NCBI GenBank assembly: GCA_029262375.1 | Contig: JAJCZM010000003.1 | Location: 1 to 56,144 of the forward strand | DNA length: 56,144 nt | Reading direction: 5' to 3' | From: Deltaproteobacteria bacterium | GTDB lineage: Bacteria > Desulfobacterota > Binatia > UBA1149 > SPBQ01 | Part shown: positions 17,985 through 26,671 of the stretch, one piece after another | Layout of the letters: each line of letters starts with the position of its first letter | Position numbering within the stretch: the first letter of the stretch is position 1 | The notes under the pieces: model-generated | Told to the model about the DNA's origin: nothing | What the model saw: the letters and a program-made list of their open reading frames with translations, nothing else | The model's database searches: none | Translations under genes and position numbers: made by a program

Positions 17985-20309
17985 CTAGCCGCCGGCCGGG
18001 GTTAAGAAGATCGGCGACGACCACGCCCGCTCTTCGTTCAAGGCCAGGCAGTCGTCGTCCGGCGGCGTTCGGTAGTCGCCGTAGCATGGCGCGGCTTCAA
18101 TACAGTTGCCGTCTGCGTCGCGACGACAACGCACGCCGTCTGCATTGATCGCAGGCGTCGGCGCCTGAATCGCTCGGGCGTAGTAGAGCGCCTTGCGACC
18201 AACCGCTTGGAACTGCGCGTCCTCGAATTCTACGACGCAGCCGTCTTCTTTGCCTGGGCACGGGAGAATCTTCCACGGATCGTCGATCAGGTCGGCGATC
18301 GGCTCGTCCTTGTAGGCTTGCGGCCGAATGCGCACGATCTCGACTCGCGTGATCAGCCGTCGTGTATTCCCCGGATTGAAGCACTCGCCGTGACAGACCT
18401 CTTCGATGCGTTCGCCGGTGAGCGCCTTTCCGGTGAACTCGGGGCAGCCGGGCAATTGCTCGCGCGCGCCGACCGCGCGTACCTGAAAGCGCGGCACCCC
18501 TGCCACGGTGGCATGCTCGCCCATCACGACCGGTCTCTCCGGATCGCTGATCATGTCGAACCATAGCAAGATGCGGTCTCCGCTGGTGCCGTAGACCTCG
18601 CGACGCGCCAGTGCATCCCACACGTCGTCACGGGTTCGGCTATGTGCATGAACCGCTACCAGGCCGCCGGTCATGAAAAACGAGGCCTGTCGCTCGAAGT
18701 CGGTTGTCTGCCAAGGCTGGAGATCGCTCGTCGCCGGATCGTAGGGGAGTGCTTCTTTGGTTGCCGGACGAGCCTCGGTCGCGTTGAGTTGCTCAAACCA
18801 CTCTCTGGTCGGTGCACCGAAGGCCTCGGTTGTAAATTGCCGTTGCACTTCTTTGTAACCGGTGCCCGGGCGCGCGCGATGATTATCGCTGGAGGCCATG
18901 AATCCGAAGTCGAAGTTGCGCGGCGTCTCAGAGGCGCCGGGGGAAGCCGGGTTGCCGGGGGTACCAAAATCCGACAACGCCATGATGTACTGCACTGCGC
19001 CGCGCGGGCGATAGTTCATCGATCCGTTGAAGCAGTCGGGACACGACCCGCAGTCTTTCCAGTCGGCGAGGCTCGCGCCCGGAATCGTCGTGCGGCCGGC
19101 CAGCGTGCCGGATTCGAGAAAGATGCGCTGCGCTTCGGTGACACGTCGCTCGCATTCCTCACCCGGCTGTTCGCAACGCGAACGAATGATTTCGCCGGCG
19201 CGACGACAGCACGGCTCGTACGCGCCTTGTTGCGGCGGACAGACAGGGGAGCCGTCGGCGTCGAAGAGGATCTCTTTGAAATTGCGATACTCTTCGGAGT
19301 TGCCGTGGCCAGAGTACACTTCGATCAGTCGCTGCCTGTTCGGGTCGTGCTGAGCGCCAACGAGCTGCTTGTCCCAGGCCGAGCCGCGCGGCGTGTAGAT
19401 TCCCCAGGTAGTCCCGTGTGGGATGACCATCGTGTCGTGGCCCCATTCGTTGAGCTTGCGGAACAGGACCTCCGGCGTGGCAGCGTCTTCCATGCAGTCG
19501 AGCGGTAGCTCGCGCGTATCGACATTCTCATCGCAAAGCGTGGCTTGGCGGGTTTCGTCCTGAAACTCGATCAAGTTGAAGTAGCGCTGGCGATTGCCCC
19601 AGTCGCCCAACAGCAGCCTGAGCGAATCCGAAAGCGGCGGCCGGCTGCGCATGGCCCGGGCCGTGAAGCTTTTTGAGTGGATCGGCCGTGCAGGGATCTT
19701 GTCGTCGTCGAGGTGCTTGACGATCACATTCTTGTGGCCGTAGTGATTTCCGGGGTGGGTTCCAACCTGTGTCCACTCCCAACCGAGGAACGAAACCAGG
19801 TCGGGGTGCGACTGGTCTCCCACGAGCGCATCGCACTGACGGATTGTGTCTACTGTCTCGGCCCAACGCTCGGGCGTTAACGATTCGGCGTGGTCGGTCA
19901 TGCTCCAGAAGTCGAGACCGGAACAGTAGCGGGCGTAGTCGCAGGCATCGGCTACCGGCTTGGCGCCTTCACCTTGAGAGAACGGAAGACTGAACATGAA
20001 CGCGTCTGCAGAGAACGTCGAGTGAACGTGTAGGTCTCCGAACAGAATGCGCTTGGTCGGCGCGCCGGCATCGGCACTCTCCGATACAGTGCGTGCTGCC
20101 GTTACTTGCGTAGCGGATCGTGTGGCAACGACACTGGGGGGAAGGGCAGGGCCGGTGATCTTGCCGGGGCCTTCGTGCTCGCCGCAAGCCTGGAGTGCGA
20201 CCAGTGCGCAGCATGTCATGGCGACGCGTGTCGGTAGCGCGGCCCAGCCCGTCTGGCTCCTGGTCTTGCGCCTGGTCTTGGGCCTGGTCCTGGGCCTAAT
20301 GCTGCTCAT
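17985..20309 (-). CDS. DUF3604 domain lipoprotein
   Basis: 774 residues. The N terminus is a basic tract of repeated RPRT/RPKT/RRKT units, then a hydrophobic stretch ending in a lipobox (LQAC, Cys about residue 41), so it is a predicted lipoprotein. The DUF3604 region begins KRILFGDLHVHSTFSADAF. The DLHVHS and MTDHAE motifs resemble PHP-type metal-binding phosphoesterases, and HPGNHYGHKN and SDNHRARPGTGYK follow, supplying more likely metal ligands. Enzymatic activity in this family is not established to my knowledge. It diverges from a PPIase-HupE gene pair. GAGGGGGG before the ATG is a strong ribosome site. Confidence 0.88.
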   Translation of the reverse strand: MSSIRPRTRPKTRRKTRSQTGWAALPTRVAMTCCALVALQACGEHEGPGKITGPALPPSVVATRSATQVTAARTVSESADAGAPTKRILFGDLHVHSTFSADAFMFSLPFSQGEGAKPVADACDYARYCSGLDFWSMTDHAESLTPERWAETVDTIRQCDALVGDQSHPDLVSFLGWEWTQVGTHPGNHYGHKNVIVKHLDDDKIPARPIHSKSFTARAMRSRPPLSDSLRLLLGDWGNRQRYFNLIEFQDETRQATLCDENVDTRELPLDCMEDAATPEVLFRKLNEWGHDTMVIPHGTTWGIYTPRGSAWDKQLVGAQHDPNRQRLIEVYSGHGNSEEYRNFKEILFDADGSPVCPPQQGAYEPCCRRAGEIIRSRCEQPGEECERRVTEAQRIFLESGTLAGRTTIPGASLADWKDCGSCPDCFNGSMNYRPRGAVQYIMALSDFGTPGNPASPGASETPRNFDFGFMASSDNHRARPGTGYKEVQRQFTTEAFGAPTREWFEQLNATEARPATKEALPYDPATSDLQPWQTTDFERQASFFMTGGLVAVHAHSRTRDDVWDALARREVYGTSGDRILLWFDMISDPERPVVMGEHATVAGVPRFQVRAVGAREQLPGCPEFTGKALTGERIEEVCHGECFNPGNTRRLITRVEIVRIRPQAYKDEPIADLIDDPWKILPCPGKEDGCVVEFEDAQFQAVGRKALYYARAIQAPTPAINADGVRCRRDADGNCIEAAPCYGDYRTPPDDDCLALNEERAWSSPIFLTPAGG
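20250..20297 (-). repeat. 12-bp tandem repeat x4 in DUF3604 N terminus
   Basis: Four 12-bp units of the AGGCCCAAGACC type run in frame from the fifth codon, encoding RPRT-RPKT-RRKT-RSQT. The first two copies differ by one base; the fourth is more diverged. Confidence 0.85.
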
Positions 20310-20452
20310 TGAATGCCCCCCTCAAAAAAGAATCTCGGTTCGCGGAATTGTCCGGCGGTCGCGTTCGATAAGGTCGAATCGCGCGACTATACCGACGGGC
20401 AGTTGATGCGGCAACGCATTTACGGAGCGCGTTCGTCGGGCAGGAGATGGGC

Positions 20453-21367
20453 ATGGGCAATCTGGACAAGCTGGGCAATCTGGGCAAGCCGAGTAAGGAC
20501 GGTTGGTTGATCGTCGGGGCGGCGGTAGGGCTCGCGGTCGCGCTCGTGAACGTTGCGGGGCCGCGCGACCAGACGAGCGCGACCCTGTCGCAGTCGACGG
20601 TTGCATCGGTGAACGCCGTGGCGATCCGGCGCGAATCCTTCGAACGCGCACTCGAACTGGTCGCAGGTGACAAGCGCGACTCGGCAGCGCCTATCGTTCC
20701 GATCGAAATCCTCGACCGTCTGGTTGATGAAGAACTTCTCGTTCAGCGTGCCGTCGATCTCGATCTCGTCCGTTCGGACGCGGCGGTACGGCGCGTCCTC
20801 GTGCGCGCGATGATCGACTCGATCGTACTCGAGGCCGAGAGCGAACCTCTCGATGAACGCTCGCTCCAGGCCTACTACGACGGCAACCGTGGACGCTTCG
20901 CGTCGCATGCGACGGCGCGCATCGAGCGCGTCGTCGTACACGACCGAGGCGACGGCGACAATCCTCGCGCCCGAGCCGATGCGGTGGCAAAACTTCTTCG
21001 CGCCGGTGCGGACGCCGACCACGTACGCCGCAAGCACGGTGACCGAGCGTCGGTGCCGTTGCCGGCCGGGAAGCTGTTGCTGACGGAGCTTCGAGAATAT
21101 CTAGGGCCTGACGGCGCCAAGGCCGTCTCGGAGAGCAGCGCCGGAGCTGTGCTCGGCCCCTTGTCGGCCGACGGTGGCTACACGGTGATCCGCGTGTTGG
21201 AACTGATGCCGGCTGCTCGTCCGCAACTCGAGGACGTCCGATCGCACGTCGCCGCAGCGTATCGCAAAGAGCGCGTGGATCAGGCCCTGCGTGACTATCT
21301 TGCCCGTCTACGCGCACGCGCTGCGATCGTCGTCAGCGACGACCTGCGCGCAGGTGGTCGCTCTTAG
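20453..21367 (+). CDS. Parvulin-type peptidyl-prolyl isomerase (PpiC-like), membrane-anchored
   Basis: 304 residues from the ATG at 20453, chosen over the ATG at 20447 because AGGAG lies seven bases upstream. A single N-terminal membrane segment (about residues 17-36, WLIVGAAVGLAVALVNVAG) anchors it. A SurA_N-like helical part follows (VDEELLVQRAVDLDLVRSD), then a rotamase-like region (about 145-255) including LGPLSADGGYTVIRVLEL. Such proteins chaperone or isomerise prolines in envelope proteins. The stop codon overlaps the next gene's GTG start by one base, so translation is coupled to HupE. The first residues are an 18-bp tandem duplication. Confidence 0.82.
   Translation: MGNLDKLGNLGKPSKDGWLIVGAAVGLAVALVNVAGPRDQTSATLSQSTVASVNAVAIRRESFERALELVAGDKRDSAAPIVPIEILDRLVDEELLVQRAVDLDLVRSDAAVRRVLVRAMIDSIVLEAESEPLDERSLQAYYDGNRGRFASHATARIERVVVHDRGDGDNPRARADAVAKLLRAGADADHVRRKHGDRASVPLPAGKLLLTELREYLGPDGAKAVSESSAGAVLGPLSADGGYTVIRVLELMPAARPQLEDVRSHVAAAYRKERVDQALRDYLARLRARAAIVVSDDLRAGGRS
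20456..20491 (+). repeat. 18-bp tandem repeat x2 in PPIase N terminus
   Basis: Two 18-bp units of the GGCAATCTGG(A/G)CAAGC(T/C)G type encode GNLDKL-GNLGKP right after the start codon. The copies differ at two positions. Confidence 0.85.
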
Positions 21368-22788
21368 TGCGGGACTTGCGAACACCGCGCGGATTTGTCG
21401 GCTCTTCGCGGCGTGCCGGGCTTGCCGGTCTTCTTGCCGGTTTTGCCGGCCGTGCCGGGCTTGCCAATCTTCTTGCCGGTTTTGCGATCTGCATGGCATT
21501 CATAGCGACGTTCGGCGCGGCGAATGCCGATGCGCATACGCGTAGCCAGTCGCGTTCAACGTGGTGGCTCGACGGAGATCACGTGTCCGCCGTGTTCGCC
21601 GGCTCGGCGCTTGATGTGACGCGCTTGGGCGAGATCGCGTTCGACGATCTGCCACTCGTATACGCAGACCATCTGAGCGACACGGTCGCGGTGCGTCGCG
21701 GGGATGTCGAGTGTCGTCTCACGAAGGCGCCGACCGTGCTCCCTGCCGAGCCAGGGTTTGTTCGTGCTGAGTTGGCACTGGACTGCGCATCCCCAACCGG
21801 AACTCGGACGGACTCGTCGTGGGAGATCGAAGTGCGCACGTTTCTGGGCGTTGCGTCGTCGCATCTACACATGGCCGCTGTGCACGTGGGCGATGCGGCG
21901 CCGCTCGATCTGCTTTTCAGCGATTCGGTGCGCGTGCGGGCTGTTTCTGCGCGGATGTCTCGTGAGGATGGATCCGCAGCCGTCGCGTCGAGTTCGCAGG
22001 CAGCAACAGGCGCACGTCCCGCAGCCGCCCTGGACGGCTTCTCGCAGTACATCTCAATGGGCTTCAGCCACATCGCGAGTGGCTGGGATCACCTTGCGTT
22101 CGTCGCAGTGATGTTGCTCGTGTGCCTTGGTGGCAAAGACCGAGAGCCGGGCGTCGGTGCGAATAGCACGCGCGGCTTGCTCGAGCTGGCGATGGTCGTC
22201 ACCGGTTTTACGTTGGGACACAGCCTCAGCTTGGCGGCAGCTACGCTGGGTGTGATCGAACCGAACGCCGCAGCCGTTGAAGCCTTGATCGGCTACACCA
22301 TCGCGATTGCGGCGTTCGAATGTGCGACCGACCGGTCCGCGAGGCCTTGGCGCCTCGCGATTACGTCTGCCGCGGTCGGCCTGGTGGCTGCGATCGCTGC
22401 TGCGCGTGCGGGAGCCTCGGGGGTCGCATGGGCCGTCGGCGGGCTCGCTCTGTTTTCGTTTTTCTATTTGCCGGCCTGTGCCGTCAGCGAGCGTCCGTCG
22501 CGGCTGCGCGTCAGTCTGACTACGGCGTTCGGACTAATCCATGGCCTCGCGTTCGCCTCGGTATTGATCGACATGAAACTGCCTACCGCTCGGTTGGCGA
22601 GTGCGCTCGTCGGTTTCAATGTCGGAGTGGAACTCGGTCAGCTGGCCGTGGTGTTCGCCGGCGCGGCGGTGGCCGCGGTCATGGCGCGTATTCCGGCGCT
22701 CCATCTGCGCACTGCGGCACACACGGTTGCGTCGAGCGCCTGTGCAGCGCTCGGTGTTTATTGGTTGTTTTCACGTTGCCTCCAGTAG
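21367..22788 (+). CDS. HupE/UreJ family membrane protein
   Basis: 473 residues from a GTG that overlaps the previous stop by one base (TAGTG). After a leader or first membrane helix that includes a 39-bp tandem repeat (GLAGLLAGFA type) comes a periplasmic domain of about 170 residues. A C-terminal domain with several membrane helices follows (~225-470). It opens with MGFSHIASGWDHLAFVAVML, the HupE/UreJ signature (GxxHIxxGxDHL) whose His and Asp residues are suspected metal ligands, and also contains GFTLGHSLSLAAA. HupE/UreJ proteins are linked to nickel or cobalt transport when beside hydrogenase or urease genes, but neither is here. This 'HupE_UreJ_2' form beside a PPIase is functionally undefined. 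Confidence 0.85.
   Translation: MRDLRTPRGFVGSSRRAGLAGLLAGFAGRAGLANLLAGFAICMAFIATFGAANADAHTRSQSRSTWWLDGDHVSAVFAGSALDVTRLGEIAFDDLPLVYADHLSDTVAVRRGDVECRLTKAPTVLPAEPGFVRAELALDCASPTGTRTDSSWEIEVRTFLGVASSHLHMAAVHVGDAAPLDLLFSDSVRVRAVSARMSREDGSAAVASSSQAATGARPAAALDGFSQYISMGFSHIASGWDHLAFVAVMLLVCLGGKDREPGVGANSTRGLLELAMVVTGFTLGHSLSLAAATLGVIEPNAAAVEALIGYTIAIAAFECATDRSARPWRLAITSAAVGLVAAIAAARAGASGVAWAVGGLALFSFFYLPACAVSERPSRLRVSLTTAFGLIHGLAFASVLIDMKLPTARLASALVGFNVGVELGQLAVVFAGAAVAAVMARIPALHLRTAAHTVASSACAALGVYWLFSRCLQ
21412..21489 (+). repeat. 39-bp tandem repeat x2 in HupE leader
   Basis: Two 39-bp copies (21412-21450 and 21451-21489) with only a few differences encode RAGLAGLLAGFAG-RAGLANLLAGFAI, forming most of the hydrophobic N-terminal segment. 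Each copy itself contains GCCGG sub-repeats. Confidence 0.92.
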
Positions 22789-22861
22789 TTCTAGGTTCTC
22801 TATGATCGTGGTCACGTGGTAGATTCGCGGTGTGTGCGGCGGTATCGGTGCGAAGAGTGGG

Positions 22862-22881
22862 CTCAAGTGTACTCAAGTGTA
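22862..22881 (+). repeat. 10-bp perfect tandem repeat upstream of MORN gene
   Basis: CTCAAGTGTA occurs twice head to tail (22862-22871, 22872-22881), five bases before the probable ATG at 22887. It could be a regulator site or a slippage product; no ribosome site is visible there. Confidence 0.8.
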
Positions 22882-22886
22882 GTCAG

Positions 22887-23828
22887 ATGAAGAATTGTAG
22901 ACGGTTCACCGGTGCGCTGTCGTTCGTCGTCGGGCTTTTGGCGTGTGCCTGCGTCGGTTGGGCGGCCGAGCCGAGCACGGCGCAAGATATTCACTGTCCG
23001 GACGGCACGGTGATCGAGCGCCGTGCGGACGCGGAGGGCCCGTCTGCGTGGTGTCACACCGCCGACGGTACGCCGCATGGACTGCAGGTGGGTTGGTACA
23101 CAGTCGGCGGGCGCCGGTTGGAAGCGCACTGGGTGCAAGGCCTCAAACACGGGCGTTCGTCGAGCTGGAACGAGGAAGGCAAGCCGCTCGAAGAAGCCGA
23201 CTGGGTGGGAGGACAACTGCACGGCACCCACACCCTCTGGTACGACGGCGGCGGGCGTCGTAGCGCCACCGACTACGATCATGGCCGGCGCAATGGCCGT
23301 ATCGTTTTGTGGGATGAAGCCGGCGTGCAGATCGTCGAAGGGCGATATATCGACGGCCGAAAGCACGGCGTATGGAGTTTTCGCGGACCGGGTGAGCGTG
23401 CGTCCCAGGCGGCGCTCGCGGTCATGATTGACGGCGAAGACATGACGCAGGGCTTGCTCGAAAGCCCACCAACGGACTGCGAGTCTTGGGCCGACGAGCC
23501 TTCGCTGCGTCGTAGTGGGTACCTCGCGATTCTCTCGTTGCTTTCGTTGCGCGCCGCCGCAGATGACGCCGCCACAGGCGAGGGTGCCGATGGCGTTACC
23601 GGCGCTGCCGCAGCCGACAGTGCCGATAGCGTTGCCGGCGCTGCCGCAGCCGACGGTTCCGACGGCGCTCTCAGTGAAACCTCCGAGTTTCCGGTGGCCC
23701 GCTGTATTGCCGAGAAGTGCGAGCGAATGAGCGCGCATATCGACCGACTATGCACAGCGCGTCCCGACGGGTTCGTCGAAGCGATCAAGCTCGTGACGGT
23801 GGATCTGGCGGTCGGATGCTCGAACTGA
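22887..23828 (+). CDS. Secreted MORN-repeat protein
   Basis: 313 residues from the ATG at 22887, which puts a signal peptide at the N terminus (hydrophobic ~8-25, cleavage after GWA). A GTG at 22830 in frame would add 19 unlikely residues. MORN_2-type repeats run from about residue 55 to 165: HGLQVGWY, KHGRSSSWNEEGKP, LHGTHTLWYDGGG, RNGRIVLWDEAG, KHGVWSF. These are the repeats of 'YwqK-like' proteins, which are usually annotated as antitoxins on weak grounds. A low-complexity Ala/Asp linker, built from a 36-bp tandem repeat, leads to a Cys-rich C-terminal helix. Role unknown; possibly envelope-associated. Confidence 0.82.
   Translation: MKNCRRFTGALSFVVGLLACACVGWAAEPSTAQDIHCPDGTVIERRADAEGPSAWCHTADGTPHGLQVGWYTVGGRRLEAHWVQGLKHGRSSSWNEEGKPLEEADWVGGQLHGTHTLWYDGGGRRSATDYDHGRRNGRIVLWDEAGVQIVEGRYIDGRKHGVWSFRGPGERASQAALAVMIDGEDMTQGLLESPPTDCESWADEPSLRRSGYLAILSLLSLRAAADDAATGEGADGVTGAAAADSADSVAGAAAADGSDGALSETSEFPVARCIAEKCERMSAHIDRLCTARPDGFVEAIKLVTVDLAVGCSN
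23586..23657 (+). repeat. 36-bp tandem repeat x2 in MORN protein linker
   Basis: Two 36-bp in-frame copies (23586-23621, 23622-23657) encode ADGVTGAAAADS and ADSVAGAAAADG, with a further partial copy after them. Confidence 0.9.
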
Positions 23829-23829
23829 A

Positions 23830-24924
23830 TCAGTGCAGCCCGTAGAGACTGGCGACGTTATCGTGCAGTATCGCTTGGCGCTGCGCGTCGGTCATCCCTT
23901 CGGTTACGGCCTCGGCGATCGATCGTGAGTTCGGATATGTTCCGTCGCTGTGAGGGAAATCCGTCGCCCACAAAATGTGTGACAGATTCATCGCATCTAC
24001 GACGTACTTGACGCTGTAGTCGTCTTGGAACGTGACGTAGATGTGTTCGTCGACGAACTCACTTGGCGGACGATCGATGCGCTGTCCGTCGAGCCAGAAA
24101 CGGTGCCGCTCCCAGGCATGGTCCATGCGCGACTTGAAATGCGGTACCCAGCCGGCGTCCGACTCGACGAGCACCACCTTCAGTTTCGGATGACGCACGA
24201 ACACGCCGCCGAACACCATCATATTGAGGATGTCTTGTACTCCGCGGATCGTAGTGATCTGCGTGATGATCAACGGACCGCGCACGGCGCCGATGTCGCC
24301 TTTACTGGTCAGAATGTGGAAGCTCACCGGCATGCCGAGATCGACGCAGGCTTCCCAGAGCGGGTCGTAGTAGGGGCTGTCCCAATCTTCCTTGTCGGGA
24401 TTGCCCGGCAACATGACGCTGCGGAATCCCATTTCTTTGAGCTGCTGTACCTCGGTGACGGCCTCTTCCGCGGTGCGTGCCGAAGCCATACCGACGCCGA
24501 GTAGGCGCTGAGGGTCGGTTTCGCAAAACGCTGCGAGCCAACGGTTGTACGCGTCGAAGCATGCCTTCTTGTAGTCGATGTCGGGGTGGTTGCAGATGAC
24601 CATGCCGACGCTCGGGTAGAGCACTTCGGCGGTGACTCCCTCTTCATCTTGAATGCCCAGCCTGGCCTTCGCGTCGAAGCCCGCGGGATGAATGTCTTCC
24701 CAGCGCGCGGGTTTGCCGAAATCTTTCGGATCGCGCCCCGCGGTGCACACAAGCCCGATCGGGATGTTCCACTCGGAGTTGGGGATCGAGAGGATCGCTC
24801 CCTGGCGCTCGTCAAAGTGGGCGCGCGGGCGGGCATCGCGGAATCTGGGATCGATGTCTGCGTACACCGATTCGTTCTCGGCGATGTGCGAGTCGGCGGA
24901 AATCAGGCGTTGGTCGGCATCCAT
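23830..24924 (-). CDS. Amidohydrolase family 2 protein
   Basis: 364 residues with the metal-dependent TIM-barrel fold of Amidohydro_2 (ACMSD/LigW-like decarboxylases and hydrolases). The start is ATG 24924; the longer frame to 25110 runs over non-coding DNA. The N-terminal metal motif is reduced to ADSHI (residues ~9-13, D-x-H-type as in this subgroup). The C-terminal catalytic Asp lies in WATDFPHSDGTYPNS. This subfamily is frequent in Binatia, mycobacteria and sphingomonads, in clusters that degrade aromatics or lipids. Substrate unknown. Its stop lies immediately next to the stop of the convergent MORN gene. Confidence 0.87.
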   Translation of the reverse strand: MDADQRLISADSHIAENESVYADIDPRFRDARPRAHFDERQGAILSIPNSEWNIPIGLVCTAGRDPKDFGKPARWEDIHPAGFDAKARLGIQDEEGVTAEVLYPSVGMVICNHPDIDYKKACFDAYNRWLAAFCETDPQRLLGVGMASARTAEEAVTEVQQLKEMGFRSVMLPGNPDKEDWDSPYYDPLWEACVDLGMPVSFHILTSKGDIGAVRGPLIITQITTIRGVQDILNMMVFGGVFVRHPKLKVVLVESDAGWVPHFKSRMDHAWERHRFWLDGQRIDRPPSEFVDEHIYVTFQDDYSVKYVVDAMNLSHILWATDFPHSDGTYPNSRSIAEAVTEGMTDAQRQAILHDNVASLYGLH

Positions 24925-24968
24925 ACGCCAAAATCTAAAGGCGGGCTGCGCGCAACGCAACGCGTACG

Positions 24969-25895
24969 CTATTCGCCCGTGCAGACTTCCCAGTTCTGGC
25001 CGACGATGCCGGAGCCGAGCACGTGGCTGCTGTCGCACGTTGAAAGCGGGTCGCGAAGCGCCGGCTCTTTGCAGGCGGCGATGTCGGCGCAGGGTTCGGT
25101 GATCCCGCAAGCACCGTCGGTACCGTTGCCCGTAACCTGAGTACGAACGAGCTTGATGCGGCGTGGTCTGTCGATGCAGCAGCAGTCGGGGCCGGTCGAG
25201 AAGTAGTCCCCGCCATGCACACCGAAGAGTCCGTTCCCCGTGATGGTCGAATCGGTGGCCTTGATGCGGTCGATGCGAACGCCGCTACCACCATTGCGCT
25301 CGATCACCGAGTTCTTGATGCGCACGTTCGAGAAGTCGGCGACACCGTGGCCTCCGTTTTCTTCGATGATCGAGTTGTCGATACGGCCGCGTAGCTTGTT
25401 GTACGGGTCGATGCCGCTGATCCCTTTGCCGGAGTTGATCCATACGTGGCTGTTCACGATGCGGAAGCGGCCCGCAGGCGCGATGCCTACGTTGTCGTTC
25501 GCGAACACGGTGACGCCGTCGAGCACGAGCTTGTTGTTCGCCAAGATGCCCTGGCTGATCGTCGCCGAGATCGCACCGGGACCGAGGATCGTGCATTTCC
25601 CTTTTTGATCGGTCACGCCGCCCGATCCGCAGACGATGCCGCGAACGCTGCCTCGAATGGTGAAGCCGTTCATGTCGAGCGTTCCCTTCTCGATCACGAC
25701 TCCGTCCTGCAAGGGCCAGCAATCGAGGTCGCCCACGAGCAGTGCGTCGCCTGAGACGACCTGACCGCAGGTGGTCACGGGAATCGGCTGCGCGTGCGCG
25801 GGCAGCCAACCGAGCGCGATGACACAGCAGACGGAGCTTGCGATACCGCGCGCGCGTCGTCGCAGGCTATGGGGGAAGATCGGTTGCTTCTTCAC
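24969..25895 (-). CDS. Secreted right-handed beta-helix protein
   Basis: 308 residues from a GTG start, with a signal peptide ending in AHA (~36). The body is a parallel beta-helix of short rungs: LDMNGFTIRGSVRGIVCGSG, LVLDGVTVFANDNVGI, RFRIVNSHVWINSGKGI and RIDNSIIEENGGHGVADF. Asn and Ser residues stack as in pectate-lyase-like or NosD-like proteins. A Cys-rich tail (CCCIDRPRR, CGITEPCADIAACKEPA) ends the protein. No lyase or hydrolase residues are evident. Its gene lies 44 bp upstream of the amidohydrolase gene on the same strand. Confidence 0.85.
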   Translation of the reverse strand: MKKQPIFPHSLRRRARGIASSVCCVIALGWLPAHAQPIPVTTCGQVVSGDALLVGDLDCWPLQDGVVIEKGTLDMNGFTIRGSVRGIVCGSGGVTDQKGKCTILGPGAISATISQGILANNKLVLDGVTVFANDNVGIAPAGRFRIVNSHVWINSGKGISGIDPYNKLRGRIDNSIIEENGGHGVADFSNVRIKNSVIERNGGSGVRIDRIKATDSTITGNGLFGVHGGDYFSTGPDCCCIDRPRRIKLVRTQVTGNGTDGACGITEPCADIAACKEPALRDPLSTCDSSHVLGSGIVGQNWEVCTGE

Positions 25896-26087
25896 GGGCT
25901 ACTCCGTCGGTTCGCGCTGTTGCGTTGGCAGCATGGGCGAGTCGATGCATTCGGAGCCGCGAGGCCCGATCGCGATCCACGACGACGATACCGCCGCGAA
26001 TCCACTATTGGCAAGAGGGCAATAGCGCGTGAGCGCGCGTGAGTAGGACCGCGATAGCGCGAGAGCGCGGCTAGGAATGCCCCGCCT

Positions 26088-26522
26088 CTAGCTGAAGTCG
26101 GCCTCGCTGTGCGACATGATGCGGTCGAGCCACCACTGAGGGGCGTTGCCGAGTAAGGTCTGTAGGTCCCAGTGGTCGCGCCAGATCTTGATCTTGCCGT
26201 CTGAGACTTCCATGACGGATACAAACGGATTGCGTACGGTCTCGCCGGTGTGGAAGTTCCAGGTCTCCGTGTGCTCGGTCATCACGATGTTCCCCTCCGC
26301 GATCATGCGGTGGGTCTCGTGACCGAACGATTCGATGCCGTCCAGCCCGATTTTCAGCCGCGCGATAATATTGGCCGTGCCGTCGGCGCCTTCGTCGGGA
26401 GCCGGCACGTCTTCGTAGTGACTTTCGCCATCGAAGAAGCGTGCCGTGGCGTCCCACTCGCGTTCGTAAAGGGCGATCCAGAATTGTTCGACGAGGGTTT
26501 TGTTCTCTTGTGCGGTACTCAC
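26088..26522 (-). CDS. NTF2-fold, limonene-1,2-epoxide hydrolase-like protein
   Basis: 144 residues from a GTG start. The alpha+beta cone fold of the SnoaL/LEH superfamily is evident. The segment KIKIWRDHWDLQ contains the Arg-Asp-x-x-Asp spacing seen in limonene epoxide hydrolase (Arg99/Asp101/Asp132 network), and SHYEDVPAP corresponds to the Tyr/Asn water-binding segment, with Asp in place of Asn. It could therefore be an epoxide hydrolase, a ketosteroid-isomerase-like enzyme or a binding protein. It lies upstream of the beta-helix gene and downstream of an SDR gene on the same strand, a common combination in lipid-modifying loci. Confidence 0.78.
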   Translation of the reverse strand: MSTAQENKTLVEQFWIALYEREWDATARFFDGESHYEDVPAPDEGADGTANIIARLKIGLDGIESFGHETHRMIAEGNIVMTEHTETWNFHTGETVRNPFVSVMEVSDGKIKIWRDHWDLQTLLGNAPQWWLDRIMSHSEADFS

Positions 26523-26671
26523 GTTGGTTCTCGTGCTCCAAGATTGTGTAAGGCTACTGCCAGGCTGCTGCGATAGGGCTGTATTGATACTGCGTTCGTC
26601 TAGCGCGATGTCAGTCCGACCAATAGCAGGCGCGTTGGGCCGTGTCTCGCGTCACGGTGACAGGGGGCGTG

